Below are positions 16,180 through 27,667 of a stretch of DNA of 64,000 nucleotides, one piece after another. Each line of letters opens with the position of its first letter. Positions within the stretch are counted from its first letter, which is position 1. The notes beneath the pieces were generated by a model. The model was not told the DNA's origin and did no database searches. It saw only the letters and a program-made list of their open reading frames with translations. The position numbers and the translations under genes are program-made. The DNA lies in contig NZ_JAHHIT010000043.1 in the NCBI RefSeq assembly GCF_024539675.1, positions 1 to 64,000 on the forward strand. Direction: 5' to 3'. Source of the DNA: Streptomyces hilarionis. GTDB lineage: Bacteria > Actinomycetota > Actinomycetes > Streptomycetales > Streptomycetaceae.

Positions 16180-17146
16180 CCGGAGCCCCCGGCGCCACGA
16201 CCTGGCCGCGCGGCCGAGCGGCATGACCGGGCCGGACGACCGGGCCGCCGTCGTGCTCCGCCCGCCCCTCCGGGGAAGGGCGGGACGGTGGCGGCCTTTC
16301 GGTTGCCTGCGCCGCATGTTCGTGGGTTCTGCCGGTCGATGCCGGTCGGATTTCCGCCGGCCCGCGCCGGTTCCCGCCGGCCCGCGCCGGTTCCCCCGGC
16401 TTCCGCCGGCCGCCTCTGGTTCCCGCCGGTATCGCCGCTGGTCGCTCGTCCCGCCGGTCCACGGCGGCGCCCACCGGGGCTCGTCGGGTTCGGCGTGTTC
16501 GACGATGGTCGCCGGGTGCCGGCGGTTATAGGGGGTCGCCGGGTGCCGGCGGTTGTAGGGGGTCGCCGGGTGCCGGCGGTTGTAGGGGGTCGCCAGCAGT
16601 GGTCGTCGGGTTCCGGCGGGGGGGCGTCGGAGGTCGTCAACGTGGGCGGGCAAAGGGCACGTACGGGCGATTCTCACGGGATCGTCCGACCGCCGTCAGC
16701 CGCGTGGTGTGCTCGCTCTGACGCACAGCAGAGCACCCCCGCCGAGCCCGTCGAGCCCGGAGGGCGACGACCTCGTCGTCCACCCGCGAGGGCCGTGGAA
16801 CGCGCTCCGCGGCCCGCCCGAGATCCCGCCCGGCCCACGGAAAGCGCCTCTCTGACGTCGCCGGAGTCCCCCACCCGGCCGAAAAGCCCCCTCACCCGGG
16901 TCGCTGGAACCGGTCGTCGCTGTGGCGCGCGGGTGGGAGCGCGCTGCGCGCCGGGTGAGTTCGGGTGGCCGAAGCCCGGTCCAATCGGGGCGAAAGCCGC
17001 GATGAACTGGAGCCTTGCTCCGATTCAGCACCCCTGGGTCATCACACGGCACGATCCGCATTCCTATGATGGGCGCACGGCACCGCGGGCCGCTGCGACC
17101 AAGCAGCCCGCGCAGTGCAGATGCGGCGCGATGGTGGAGGGGTCTG
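16180..17146. other. 967-bp spacer with direct repeats, no supported gene
   Basis: It follows the LacI gene and precedes the metallophosphoesterase gene. It contains GCCGG-rich short repeats (about 16360-16405, a 20-bp unit twice), a 27-bp tandem repeat (16504-16594), and a GC-rich stretch with no clear coding bias. Several open frames cross it on both strands, but they overlap each other, are Arg/Pro-rich and resemble no family. The last 150 bp, less GC-rich, should hold the next gene's promoter. Confidence 0.55.
16504..16594. repeat. 27-bp tandem repeat, three copies plus a partial
   Basis: Units begin at about 16504, 16531 and 16558, with a partial fourth at 16585. Each reads GGGGGTCGCCGGGTGCCGGC followed by GGTTGTA or GGTTATA. 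Being a multiple of three, it gives a 9-residue repeat in any frame (for example TPYNRRHPA on the minus strand). Confidence 0.9.
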
Positions 17147-18232
17147 ATGACTCAGGGGGCCGGTCAGGGACCCGAGGTGGAGCGGACGGCGACGTTGCGC
17201 GACTTCCGGGTGCCCGCGTACGTCAACGAGACCGGTCCGTACGACCACGGCACACAGCCCGGCGATGCGGCGCCGCCCGTCGAGGAGCCCCTGGAGCACC
17301 CCGACGGCTACACGCCCACCCAGCGCGACCTGCCCGTCATCAACCGCCGCGGAGACACCCTCCAGGTCGTGGTGGACCCGGCGCCCGCGCAGGCCCCGGC
17401 GCCCGCGACCGGGCCGGGCCCGCTCTTCGTCGTCGGCGACGTGCACGGCTACCTCGACGAACTGGTGGCCGCACTCCAGGAGAAGGGCCTCATCGACGAG
17501 GCCGGCAACTGGTGCGCGGGCACCGCCCGGCTGTGGTTCCTCGGTGACTTCACCGACCGTGGACCGGACGGCATCGGCGTCATCGACCTCGTCATGCGGC
17601 TGTCCGCGGAGGCCGCCGCGGCCGGCGGGTACTGCAAGGCCCTCATGGGCAACCACGAACTGCTGCTGCTCGGCGCCAAGCGCTTCGGCGACACCCCGGT
17701 CAACTCCGGCGCCGGCACCGCCACCTTCCAGGCGGCCTGGCTGCTCAACGGCGGCCAGAAGTACGACATGGACCGTCTCCAGGACCATCACCTGCAGTGG
17801 ATGGCCCGGCTCGACGCCGTCGAGGAAGTCGACGGCCACCTGCTCGTCCACTCCGACACCACCGCCTACCTCGACTACGGCGACTCGATCGAGGCGGTCA
17901 ACGACACCGTCCGCGAGACCATCACGCGCAACGACGCGGACGAGGTGTGGGATCTGTTCCGCAAGTTCACCAAGCGCTTCTCCTTCCGCGACGAGGGCGG
18001 CGCCGACGCCGTCCGCTCCCTGCTCGATACGTACGGCGGCACCCGCATCGTTCACGGCCACAGCCCGATTCCCTACCTGCTCGGCGAAGTCGGCTCCGAG
18101 GAGGACGAGGACAACGGCGGCCCGCACGTCGCAGGGCCCCACGTCTACGCCGACGGGCTCGCCATCGCGATGGACGGCGGCGTGACGATGGCCGGCAAGC
18201 TCCTGGTCCAGCAACTCCCCCTGGAAGCCTGA
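17147..18232 (+). CDS. Metallophosphoesterase (calcineurin-like)
   Basis: 361-aa predicted cytoplasmic phosphoesterase. Metal-binding motifs are in order: GDVHGY (near residue 97), GDFTDRGPDG, GNHE (LMGNHELLLLG), then HSDT and GHSPIPY near the C-terminus. The first 80 residues are polar and Pro-rich. This arrangement resembles the PP1/PP2A-like bacterial protein phosphatases (Ser/Thr) and ApaH-type enzymes; the substrate is uncertain. GGAGGGG lies just before the ATG at 17147. It is followed by a hairpin terminator, so it is probably monocistronic. Confidence 0.85.
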   Translation: MTQGAGQGPEVERTATLRDFRVPAYVNETGPYDHGTQPGDAAPPVEEPLEHPDGYTPTQRDLPVINRRGDTLQVVVDPAPAQAPAPATGPGPLFVVGDVHGYLDELVAALQEKGLIDEAGNWCAGTARLWFLGDFTDRGPDGIGVIDLVMRLSAEAAAAGGYCKALMGNHELLLLGAKRFGDTPVNSGAGTATFQAAWLLNGGQKYDMDRLQDHHLQWMARLDAVEEVDGHLLVHSDTTAYLDYGDSIEAVNDTVRETITRNDADEVWDLFRKFTKRFSFRDEGGADAVRSLLDTYGGTRIVHGHSPIPYLLGEVGSEEDEDNGGPHVAGPHVYADGLAIAMDGGVTMAGKLLVQQLPLEA

Positions 18233-18238
18233 CCGTTC

Positions 18239-18268
18239 GAGGCTCCGGCCACTGGCTTCCGGAGCCTC
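18239..18268 (+). terminator. Terminator of the metallophosphoesterase gene
   Basis: GAGGCTCCGG and CCGGAGCCTC form a 10-bp perfect stem with a 10-nt loop, starting just after the stop. Confidence 0.75.
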
Positions 18269-18511
18269 GCCGGGGCCTCGCCGGGGCCTCGCGGCCCCCT
18301 CCACGGGCCTTCCCCGGGCCGCCCGGGGCCGAGCGCGCCCCCTGCCCCTCGGCCTCCGGCGACACCGCAGGCCAAGGGCCAATTTCGGCAAACCCCCTGT
18401 CACCGCATGCCGTCGCCGCTCTACCATCGCCTTATCCGTAGCAGGCTCCCCTCCGTTTCTGCCCGACGGCTCGTTGGCATGCGAGCCCCAAGCCCTACGG
18501 AGCATCGGGGG

Positions 18512-19387
18512 ATGCACATGAACAGCGTTCCGCAGCACCTGCACAGCGAGGACCGCCAGGAGTACGAGCGGATCCTCGACGAGGCGCTGCGCTCCGCCCC
18601 ACACCACCCGGACCTCGCCGCTGTGGGACAGCGGCTCAACTCCGAGCAGCTGCGCACCATGGCGCTCAACGCCTCCGCGCTCATCACGGTGGCCGCGGCG
18701 GCCGAGTACCAGCACTACGTGAAGGTCCGCGAGGAACTGCGCCACCCCGCACCGTCCACCGCGACGGACGCGCCCGGGTCCGGCTCCGCCGAATCCGGCG
18801 TCGCCACGATCGGCCTGGCCACCACCATGGGCGAGGCGACCCAGGCCGCCGAGGCCGCCGGGGCGGGCGCCGTCGCCGCCGTCCTCACCCCCGTGCTCGC
18901 CGGGACCGCCGCGGTGATCTTCCTGCTCGTCGGTTACATCCTCAGAACCGTCGCCCCCGAGCAGGCGTTCGCCCAGACCATGGTCGCGGCCGGGTGGGCG
19001 TTCGGAGCCGTGGCCGCGGCCGCGATCCTCGTCGCCACCGTCGCTCTGCTGCTGACCGCCCTGCGCAATCGGCCCTCCCTGGAGGCCGCGGCGTACGGCG
19101 AACAGAACGAGGAGGTCACCCAGGCCAAGGAGGCCTGGCGTGAAGCCCTGCTGGAACGCGGGATCCTGCCGTTTCTCCGCGAGGCCCTCGCCAACCCCGG
19201 CGCGGCGACGGCCCTGCACACCGAACCGGCCCCGCCTGCTCCCACCGGTCGTCTCCCGAAGATCGGCTACGGCCGGCCGGGCTTCAGCAGTCCCGACGAC
19301 GGCCGCTCGACCGGCCCGCGGCCGAGCTTCAGCAGCCCGGACTACACCAGCCCCGAGTTCGGCGGCCCGGAAAACCACCCGGAATAG
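18512..19387 (+). CDS. Membrane protein of unknown function
   Basis: 291-aa protein I do not recognise. The N-terminal 80 residues are helical and soluble (SVPQHLHSEDRQEYERILDEALRSA). Two strongly hydrophobic segments follow at about 128-152 and 165-190. A charged helix (EEVTQAKEAWREALLERGILPFLREAL) leads to a Pro/Ser-rich tail with repeated FSSPD and YTSPE motifs. It is likely a small two-span membrane protein with a large cytoplasmic tail. Start could also be the ATG at 18518, better spaced from GGGGG. Confidence 0.75.
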   Translation: MHMNSVPQHLHSEDRQEYERILDEALRSAPHHPDLAAVGQRLNSEQLRTMALNASALITVAAAAEYQHYVKVREELRHPAPSTATDAPGSGSAESGVATIGLATTMGEATQAAEAAGAGAVAAVLTPVLAGTAAVIFLLVGYILRTVAPEQAFAQTMVAAGWAFGAVAAAAILVATVALLLTALRNRPSLEAAAYGEQNEEVTQAKEAWREALLERGILPFLREALANPGAATALHTEPAPPAPTGRLPKIGYGRPGFSSPDDGRSTGPRPSFSSPDYTSPEFGGPENHPE

Positions 19388-19901
19388 GCGTCACGGCGCG
19401 CCCCTCGACTCAGGGACTCAGGGCGGGGATGTTGGACGTGGACTGGACCGGAACGTGGGACAGGACCTTGCGGCGGGCAGGGGCAGGGGCAGGGGCGCAG
19501 GCCGGGGGCGGAAGGACACCCGTCCACCGGCTCGGAACCGGCCGGAAGGAAGCCCAGTGCCCCGGTGCCCCGGCGCCTGGGCCCTCGACCCGCGCCGATC
19601 CGCCCCTGTCCTGCGCCGCCTGCCCAGGGACCGCCGAACTACGGACGGACGCCCGGACCGGGCGGGGCCTAACGTCCGGCGAGGCCGGCGAACAGCCGAC
19701 GCGCCGGTGGTCGGCCGGCGGGGCCCGGTGGACGGCCGGCGGGGCTCGGTGGACGGCTGGCGGGGCTCGGTGGACGGCCGGACTCGGCCGGAGCGGCCGG
19801 AGACGGACGGCCGCACTCAGACGGAGGCTGACGGCCGGACCGAGCGACCCGATCCGACCGGTTCGACGATCCGACCGGTTCGACCTCTTCGACCGGGACC
19901 G
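19388..19901. other. 514-bp spacer between convergent genes
   Basis: No gene supported. It contains AGGGGC triplets near 19480-19497 and a 21-bp tandem repeat at 19713-19775. Open frames here are Arg/Pro/Gly-rich and overlap one another. The last 60 bp repeat GATCCGACCGGTTCGA-like words. Confidence 0.5.
19713..19775. repeat. 21-bp tandem repeat, three copies
   Basis: Three consecutive units at 19713, 19734 and 19755, each close to GGCCGGCGGGGCTCGGTGGA plus C, with two single-base differences among them. A fourth unit decays after 19776. Confidence 0.85.
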
Positions 19902-21335
19902 TCAGAGGATGCCCGCCCGGGTCGCCGCCTTGATCCAGTCGGGGAACTCCGACAGCAGCCGGTCGTAGAGTTCCTGATCCGGGACGGTGCTGATGTCGTC
20001 GACCGCGAAGAAGCCCACGTTGTCGACGCGTCGGCCCGGCAGCGTGTCGAACCGCTCCAGCACCCCGTAGTTGGACCGTCCGAGCCCCACGAACTGCCAG
20101 AAGATGGGTTCCTCGACCGCCGCTCTCAGTTCCCGCTCGATCGCCGCGTCGCGATACACCCCGCCGTCGGAGAAGAAGAGCACCAACGTCGGAGCGTCCG
20201 CCGGATGCTCCCGGACAAAGTCTCTGACCTGGGCGATCGCCTTCTGCTCTTCGTTCTGGATACCGACCGTGCGCATGTCGACCTGCCCCGGCTCCATCCC
20301 CTTCCGAGGCTTCTTGGACCGACGGAACAGACTCATCTCGCCCACCCTCACATGCAGCCGCAGCCACTCGGGGAGTTCGCCGAGCCTCAGGTCGGGCAGT
20401 CGAGCCGCCTCACTGGCGAACGTCCACGCCTGCATCTCCCCGTCGTCGTCCAGCTGAGCCGCCACCGCCGCCATCCGCTCCACGACGTCCGCCACCACGC
20501 CCTTGGAGTACAGGAACGACATGGAGCCCGAGGCGTCGAGCACGAGCAGGATCCGCGCGCTGATGCCGGCGGCTCCCCGCTTGCTCAGGCTGACGGCGAC
20601 CTGCTCCTTGCGCAGCGACAGCCGTTTGCGCATGTCGACGGGGAGCCGTTCCTCGCCCTTCGTCAGGCGAGGTCCCGAAGGCGGAGCGGAGGGAACCGAT
20701 TCCGGACGGCCGGGCGCGGGCGTGGCCGCAGGCACGGGCGTGGCCGCAGGGGGCGGACCGGGCGGCAGCGGCGGAACGGACGCCGCGGTCGCCTCCCCCG
20801 GCTCCTCGTCGACCGTGATGCCGAAGTCGGTGGCCAGCCCCGCGAGTCCGGAAGCGTAACCCTGGCCGACCGCCCGGAACTTCCACCTCCCTTCGCGCAG
20901 GTACAACTCGCCCCCGATGAAGGCCGTCTCCGTGTCGGCCTGCATCTCGAAGCGGGCGATCTCATACCCGCCGCCCGTACCGAACAGCCGCAGCGTCAGG
21001 TCCCTCACCTGCCCGAAGACGCCACCGTCGGCGGACGCGCACAGCACCACCCGGGTGATCGCGCTCTCCAGCGAACGGAAGTCGACGTGGACGGCGTCGG
21101 TCACGACTGCGCCGTCCCGGCGCTTGCCGACGTGCCGCACGGCTCCGGACGCGTGGAGCGGCTGGTTGTAGAAGACGAAGTCCCCGTCGTTCCGCACCTG
21201 CCCGGCATCGGTCAGCAGCAGCGCCGAGACGTCGATGTCCGGCCCGCCGGCTCCCTCGGCCCAACTGAGATCGACCCGGACATCCGGTGAGTCGACCGGC
21301 AGATTGGCGCCCTTGCTCATGGATCGCGCTGTCAT
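19902..21335 (-). CDS. TerD-vWA domain protein (tellurite-resistance family)
   Basis: 477-aa two-domain protein. Residues 1-185 are a TerD domain: KGANLPV start, [36 protein letters not shown] and LCASADGG are typical of this Ca2+-binding fold. A Pro/Ala linker spans about 185-235. A von Willebrand A domain (about 255-477) has the MIDAS motif VLDASGSM and a later [13 protein letters not shown]. TerD-vWA proteins act in Ter stress systems (tellurite, phage, membrane stress), often as scaffolds. No other ter genes are adjacent. ATG at 21320 is an alternative start. Confidence 0.88.
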   Translation of the reverse strand: MTARSMSKGANLPVDSPDVRVDLSWAEGAGGPDIDVSALLLTDAGQVRNDGDFVFYNQPLHASGAVRHVGKRRDGAVVTDAVHVDFRSLESAITRVVLCASADGGVFGQVRDLTLRLFGTGGGYEIARFEMQADTETAFIGGELYLREGRWKFRAVGQGYASGLAGLATDFGITVDEEPGEATAASVPPLPPGPPPAATPVPAATPAPGRPESVPSAPPSGPRLTKGEERLPVDMRKRLSLRKEQVAVSLSKRGAAGISARILLVLDASGSMSFLYSKGVVADVVERMAAVAAQLDDDGEMQAWTFASEAARLPDLRLGELPEWLRLHVRVGEMSLFRRSKKPRKGMEPGQVDMRTVGIQNEEQKAIAQVRDFVREHPADAPTLVLFFSDGGVYRDAAIERELRAAVEEPIFWQFVGLGRSNYGVLERFDTLPGRRVDNVGFFAVDDISTVPDQELYDRLLSEFPDWIKAATRAGIL

Positions 21336-21620
21336 GGGGGCCAGTCTGCCGAGTAGCCGTCCGACTTCAACCCTGCGACGGGCCCTCTGCCGAACCGCTC
21401 ATCGGCCCTCCGGTCGGCCGCGGCCGCCCTTCCGCCCCACCGGCCCCCCACCGGTACCTTCATCGCTCCCCCCTGTCAGTCGGCCTGTCGGTTCCCCACC
21501 GGCGCCGCCCGGCCGGCCGTCCGAACGGGCAGGCCGAATGGCCGGACCGAACGGGCGGTGCGGATCGGACGGCGCGGATCGGGTGGCGCGGATCGGGTGG
21601 CGCCGACGGAGGACGGCTTC

Positions 21621-23558
<1,938 letters not shown>

Positions 23559-23619
23559 CTACGCCGGCATTACCCGGTAACAGGTTCGGCGGTCGACGCA
23601 GCGGCTACCGCCTGCCGAC

Positions 23620-23633
23620 GTTTCATGTGAAAC
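23620..23633. other. parS-like site (one mismatch) inside riboswitch
   Basis: GTTTCATGTGAAAC, one base from parS and still nearly self-complementary. It lies in the P3 insert of the thiC TPP riboswitch. Confidence 0.7.
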
Positions 23634-23652
23634 ATCACTCGACGTGAGGGAC

Positions 23653-23666
23653 GTTCCACGTGAAAC
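23653..23666. other. parS-like site (one mismatch) inside riboswitch
   Basis: GTTCCACGTGAAAC, one base from parS, 33 bp from the previous site and also in the P3 insert. Confidence 0.7.
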
Positions 23667-23799
23667 ATCGCGAAGACGGAGGTCAGCGCCCTCTCAGCCC
23701 GGTGCTCCGAGCTCCCGCGTGTGCAAAAGTGCCTCCACGCTAGCGTCAACTCGGGCGCGGTGAACAGGGGGCCCCTGTCGTTCTTGCGATGATCGGTCG

Positions 23800-25815
23800 G
23801 TGACCACGACACCCCATCCCCCACTCCCGCCCGAGCCGCCGCGTCGGTCCGGTGGCGGAAACGGCCCGGCCAACAGCCCCGGCGGCGCCTCCGGGGGCGG
23901 TCAAGGAGACCCTCGGGATCTCGGCATCGGCGGTCGCGGACCAGGGCGTCCGCACGGACCCGGGCGTGCCCAAGGCCCAGGCCCGGGACGGGAGCCGGGG
24001 TACGCGGGAGGGCTGGGCGGCCTGACACGCCGCGGTCGGCCTCCCGGCGGTCAGGGACCTGTCGCCGGGCCCGGCGTCGGGCCTGACACGGATCCCGGAG
24101 CGGCTCCCGGAGCGGGTCCTGGCCCCGGCCAGGGGATCGGAGACGGCTACGCGTACGGGTATGGCGGCCATGGGGGCGGCAACGGCCTTCATGAGAGCCG
24201 GGACCGTCACGGGAGCCGCCACGATGAGGCATACCAGGACGGCCTGAGTGAGGGACACAGCAGCGGTTCGGGTGACGGACACAGCGGCGGTCCGGATGGA
24301 CACGGCGGCGGTCCGAGTGACGGACGCGGGGGCGGGCAGCGTGCGGGACACAAGCCCGGCCGCGACCACGACCACCACCCCGGCCAGGAGCAGGGGCAGG
24401 GGCAGGGGCAGCAGGGGCAGCAGGGGCAGGGGCACGGCGGGCACGGCGGGCACGGGCATTCCCACGGTCACAGCCACAGCCACGGTCCGGCCGCTCCCGT
24501 CTCCCGGCATCTGCGCAAGGTCATCGCGGCCGTCCTCATCCCGTTCGGCGTCGCCGTCCTGGTCGGGCTCGTGGTGCTGTGGCCCGGGGGAGCGCCGGCG
24601 CACGAGCGCACCGGGGTCGGTTTCGACCGGCAGACCCAGCAGGCGACGGTCACCAAGGTCGTGAGCGTGAACTGCGCCTCGGTGAACGCCTCGGGCGACA
24701 CTCCGACCGGCGACACCTCCACGGCCGAGGGGTCCTCGGCGCAGCAGCAGGCGAAGGGCACCTGCAAGAGGGCCACGATCCGGGTGGACACGGGCGACGA
24801 CAAGGGCCGTACGTTCACCGAGATCATCCAGCCGGACCAGACCCGGCAGCTGGACCAGGGCGAGAAGGTCGTGGTCGCCTACGAGCCCTCCGCGCCGAAG
24901 GACCTCCAGTACTCGGTCACCGACGTGAACCGTCGCATCCCGATGTCCGTGCTGGCCGGAATCTTCGCGATCGCCGTCGTGGTGGTCGGGCGGCTTCGGG
25001 GCGTGATGGCGCTGGTCGCGCTGGCCATCAGCTTCCTGGTGCTGAACTTCTTCGTACTGCCGGCCATCCTGCAAGGCTCGAACCCGTTGATCGTGGCGGT
25101 GGTGGGGTCGAGCGCCATCATGCTGATCGCCCTCTATCTGTGTCACGGGCTGTCGGCCCGTACCTCCGTCGCGGTGCTGGGCACCCTCGTCTCACTGCTG
25201 CTCATCGGCATCCTCGGCTCGGTGTTCATGGACTGGGCGGCGCTGACCGGCAACACGGACGACAACACCGGCCTCATCCACGGTCTGTACCCGTCGATCG
25301 ACATGAGCGGCCTGCTGCTCGCCGGCATCATCATCGGCTCGCTCGGCGTGCTCGACGACGTGACGGTCACCCAGACGTCCGCGGTCTGGGAACTGCACGA
25401 GGCCAACCCCTCGATGGGCCGGCGAGGGCTCTACCGGGCCGGTATCCGCATCGGCCGGGACCACATCGCCTCGGTGGTCAACACGCTGGTCCTCGCCTAC
25501 GCCGGAGCCGCCCTGCCGCTGTTGCTGCTCTTCTCCATCGCGCAGAGCAGCGTGGGCGCGGTCGCCAACAGCGAGCTGGTGGCGGAGGAGATCGTGCGGA
25601 CGCTGGTGGGCTCGATCGGCCTGGTGGCCTCCGTGCCGGTCACGACGCTGCTGGCGGCCCTCGTGGTCTCCGCCGACCGCCCGGGAACCCACGCGGCCGC
25701 AGGGGCGGTTCCGGCGGCAGCTGTGGCCGGTACGACGGGCTCGACGGCTTCGGTGGGAGCGACGGCCGATCCCGTTCCGTCCCGGAGCGGCCGCGGCAGG
25801 CGCCGCAAACGCTGA
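23800..25815 (+). CDS. YibE/F-like membrane protein with His/Gly-rich N-terminus
   Basis: 671-aa integral membrane protein. Residues 1-225 are disordered and rich in Gly, Pro, Gln and His, ending in alternating His-Gly/His-Ser (HGGHGGHGHSHGHSHSHG). The first membrane segment (about 235-258) is followed by an extracytoplasmic domain (to about 385) and then seven or eight helices with YibE/F family sequence (GIIIGSLGVLDDVTVTQTSAVWELH). Function in this family is unknown. Divergent from thiC; a hairpin terminator follows. Translation starts at GTG 23800; a shorter protein starting nearer the membrane part is possible. Confidence 0.85.
   Translation: MTTTPHPPLPPEPPRRSGGGNGPANSPGGASGGGQGDPRDLGIGGRGPGRPHGPGRAQGPGPGREPGYAGGLGGLTRRGRPPGGQGPVAGPGVGPDTDPGAAPGAGPGPGQGIGDGYAYGYGGHGGGNGLHESRDRHGSRHDEAYQDGLSEGHSSGSGDGHSGGPDGHGGGPSDGRGGGQRAGHKPGRDHDHHPGQEQGQGQGQQGQQGQGHGGHGGHGHSHGHSHSHGPAAPVSRHLRKVIAAVLIPFGVAVLVGLVVLWPGGAPAHERTGVGFDRQTQQATVTKVVSVNCASVNASGDTPTGDTSTAEGSSAQQQAKGTCKRATIRVDTGDDKGRTFTEIIQPDQTRQLDQGEKVVVAYEPSAPKDLQYSVTDVNRRIPMSVLAGIFAIAVVVVGRLRGVMALVALAISFLVLNFFVLPAILQGSNPLIVAVVGSSAIMLIALYLCHGLSARTSVAVLGTLVSLLLIGILGSVFMDWAALTGNTDDNTGLIHGLYPSIDMSGLLLAGIIIGSLGVLDDVTVTQTSAVWELHEANPSMGRRGLYRAGIRIGRDHIASVVNTLVLAYAGAALPLLLLFSIAQSSVGAVANSELVAEEIVRTLVGSIGLVASVPVTTLLAALVVSADRPGTHAAAGAVPAAAVAGTTGSTASVGATADPVPSRSGRGRRRKR
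24380..24470. repeat. GGGGCA / GGCGGGCAC short repeats
   Basis: Several AGGGGC and GCACGGCGG copies in the N-terminal coding region of the YibE/F gene, giving Gln-Gly and His-Gly-Gly repeats. Confidence 0.7.
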
Positions 25816-25825
25816 CCTGTCTTCC

Positions 25826-25853
25826 CGCCGCCCGGCCCTGGAGCCGGGCGGCG
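25826..25853 (+). terminator. Terminator after the YibE/F gene
   Basis: CGCCGCCCGGC and its complement give an 11-bp perfect stem with a 6-nt loop, about 10 bases after the stop. Confidence 0.8.
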
Positions 25854-26039
25854 CGTGCCCATCCGTCCATCCGTCCGACCGTCCGTTCAGCCCTCCGACC
25901 CTCGAGTGGGCCGATGTGCGGCTTGACGCACGGTCGTCTTGACGGTGGGGCGTCTTGACGGATGAACCGATGGAGAAGCGTTCCTGCATAGTCCCGCCCG
26001 GTGACGAAGCGTTACGCCACCGCTCGCTGCGCCCGCCCG

Positions 26040-26486
26040 TCAGCCCGCGCTCTGCTCCTCCGCGAGGATGCGGCCCAGCGCCTCGTCCAGATGCGCGTCG
26101 AAGTCGGCCAGCGCGCCCTCCTGCCCGAGAGGGACCAGCTTGTCGGTTCGATCGAGGAACGCCACCAGAGGAGCCGCCGAGGAGCGGAACACCGCCTGAT
26201 CTCCGCAGACCTGAAGCCGGATCAGCACTTCTCCGAGCACATCCGGATCGACGGGCGAGACGCGGACGTCGCCCTCACCGCACGGCCTGCCCACCCCGTC
26301 GATGAGCAACTCCCGACCGAAGGTCCAAGTCACCGGCGCGTCGCCGGGCAGGTGGAAGGTGAGCCGCACCGCGTAGGGATCGCACGACTCGTAACCCAGC
26401 TCCACCGGGATGCGGAACGAGAGCTCCTCGGAGACGAGGAAGCTCATCATGACCTCTGCCTGTACTGCCTGCACGGACTCGCGCAT
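26040..26486 (-). CDS. ssgA: Sporulation and cell division protein SsgA
   Basis: 148-aa SsgA-like protein. The sequence (RESVQAVQAEVMMSFLVSEELSFRIPVELGYES, AVRLTFHLPGDAPVTWTFGRELL, and APLVAFLDRTDKLVPLGQE) closely matches known SsgA. In Streptomyces it activates sporulation-specific septation and peptidoglycan remodelling in aerial hyphae, working with SsgB to place FtsZ. It lies 100 bases downstream of ssgR, the known order in Streptomyces; SsgR activates ssgA there. The protein has no enzyme motif or signal peptide. Confidence 0.97.
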   Translation of the reverse strand: MRESVQAVQAEVMMSFLVSEELSFRIPVELGYESCDPYAVRLTFHLPGDAPVTWTFGRELLIDGVGRPCGEGDVRVSPVDPDVLGEVLIRLQVCGDQAVFRSSAAPLVAFLDRTDKLVPLGQEGALADFDAHLDEALGRILAEEQSAG

Positions 26487-26586
26487 CGCCTAACCCCGTC
26501 ATTTGCCGTCGATTGGCCGGGAATGAACCTTCTGACACTGCAGGCATCTTGCTGAACGTACACAACAGATCACAAGGAGTGAGTTT

Positions 26587-27450
26587 TCAGATACTGATAG
26601 AGATCGCGAGGGACCCCAGCAGGCGTCCGACCTCGTTCTGCAACTGCCGGGCCGCCACGTGCAGTCGGCCGGCGTGGTGGGCGGGCAGTGACATCGCCAT
26701 CGTCGCCGCCGTGGTGCCCACGGTGATCGGAATGGCGGCGCATACGGTGCCGAGCGCGTACTCCTGTCGTTCGACGACCGGTTCCATGCGCGGCATCCGC
26801 TCGAGGCGCCGCAGCAGCGTGTGGTTGTCACGCACCGTATAGGGGGTGATCGACTGCGCGGGGTAACGGTGCAGGTGGTCGCGCCGTGCGTCCTCGTCCA
26901 GTTGGGAGAGCAGGCACTGGCCGATGGCGTGCGCGTGTCCCGTCTCGCGGAAGTCGGCCCATTCCTCCACCGCCGGGTTCCCCGGGGTGTCGGAGACGCA
27001 CATGATCTCGATCTCGCCGTCCCGGTACCGCGCGTAGTACACGGGGACACCGATCGAATCGCGCCACTGGGCGAGAGTGTCGGCGACGGTGCTGCGACGT
27101 TTCTGCGCGGCCCCACTGCTGCCCAGCCGTTCGGCGGCCTCGCCGAGGAAGAACAGACCCTTGTCCCGGCGCAGATAGCCCTCGTGCACCAGGGTGCGCA
27201 ACAGGTGGTAGGCCGTGGGCAGCGCGAGACCGGTCTCGCGGGCCAGTTGCTTCGCCGGGGCCCCGAACTCGTGCTCCGCGACGGTCTCCAGCAGCCTCAT
27301 GGCCCGCTGCACGGAGCCGATCAGGGTGGCCGCCGGGTGCGGTTGCTCGGGAACTGCCGGGTTGGGCGGCCGCTGGAGCGGCGGTGCGAGCGATCGCGGC
27401 GGAGTGGGGGGCGCGTAGGTGTTTGCGGTTGCGGTGTCGACCGTGGACAA
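26587..27450 (-). CDS. ssgR: IclR-family regulator SsgR
   Basis: 287-aa regulator from TTG 27450 (a GGGAG lies eight bases upstream; frames continue to 27651, but that part is Pro/Arg-rich). The IclR helix-turn-helix is in LIGSVQRAMRLLETVAEHEFGAPAKQLARETGLALPTAYHLLRTLVHEGYL (about residues 40-90). An effector-binding GAF-like domain with EIEIMCVSDTPG and HAIGQCLLSQL follows. Established for Streptomyces: SsgR activates ssgA. A TAG-like leaderless promoter cannot be assigned. The start is the least certain point. Confidence 0.9.
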   Translation of the reverse strand: MSTVDTATANTYAPPTPPRSLAPPLQRPPNPAVPEQPHPAATLIGSVQRAMRLLETVAEHEFGAPAKQLARETGLALPTAYHLLRTLVHEGYLRRDKGLFFLGEAAERLGSSGAAQKRRSTVADTLAQWRDSIGVPVYYARYRDGEIEIMCVSDTPGNPAVEEWADFRETGHAHAIGQCLLSQLDEDARRDHLHRYPAQSITPYTVRDNHTLLRRLERMPRMEPVVERQEYALGTVCAAIPITVGTTAATMAMSLPAHHAGRLHVAARQLQNEVGRLLGSLAISISI

Positions 27451-27667
27451 GGGGGGCACTCCCGGAGCGCGAGGGGGCGGTCCGTGCGGGGGAACACGGG
27501 AGGGGGCTACGCCGCATGCGGGGCGTCGTCCCCGCGTCGAATTCCGGACTTTAACCGCCTGCCACCGCTTGCAGACGGCCTGTGGGAAAACTTCCCCCGG
27601 CCGAGCGAACCGGTGATTCCTGTTACCGCTCACCGGCCTCCGGCGGGGCACTCACCGGCCCCGCGCC

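Noticed and set aside
16504..16594. A CRISPR array
   Set aside because: The units abut with no spacers, and there are no cas genes in the window.
15550..17547. Open frames on both strands across the 27-bp repeats
   Set aside because: They overlap each other or the LacI gene, and the encoded repeats are low complexity with no family match.
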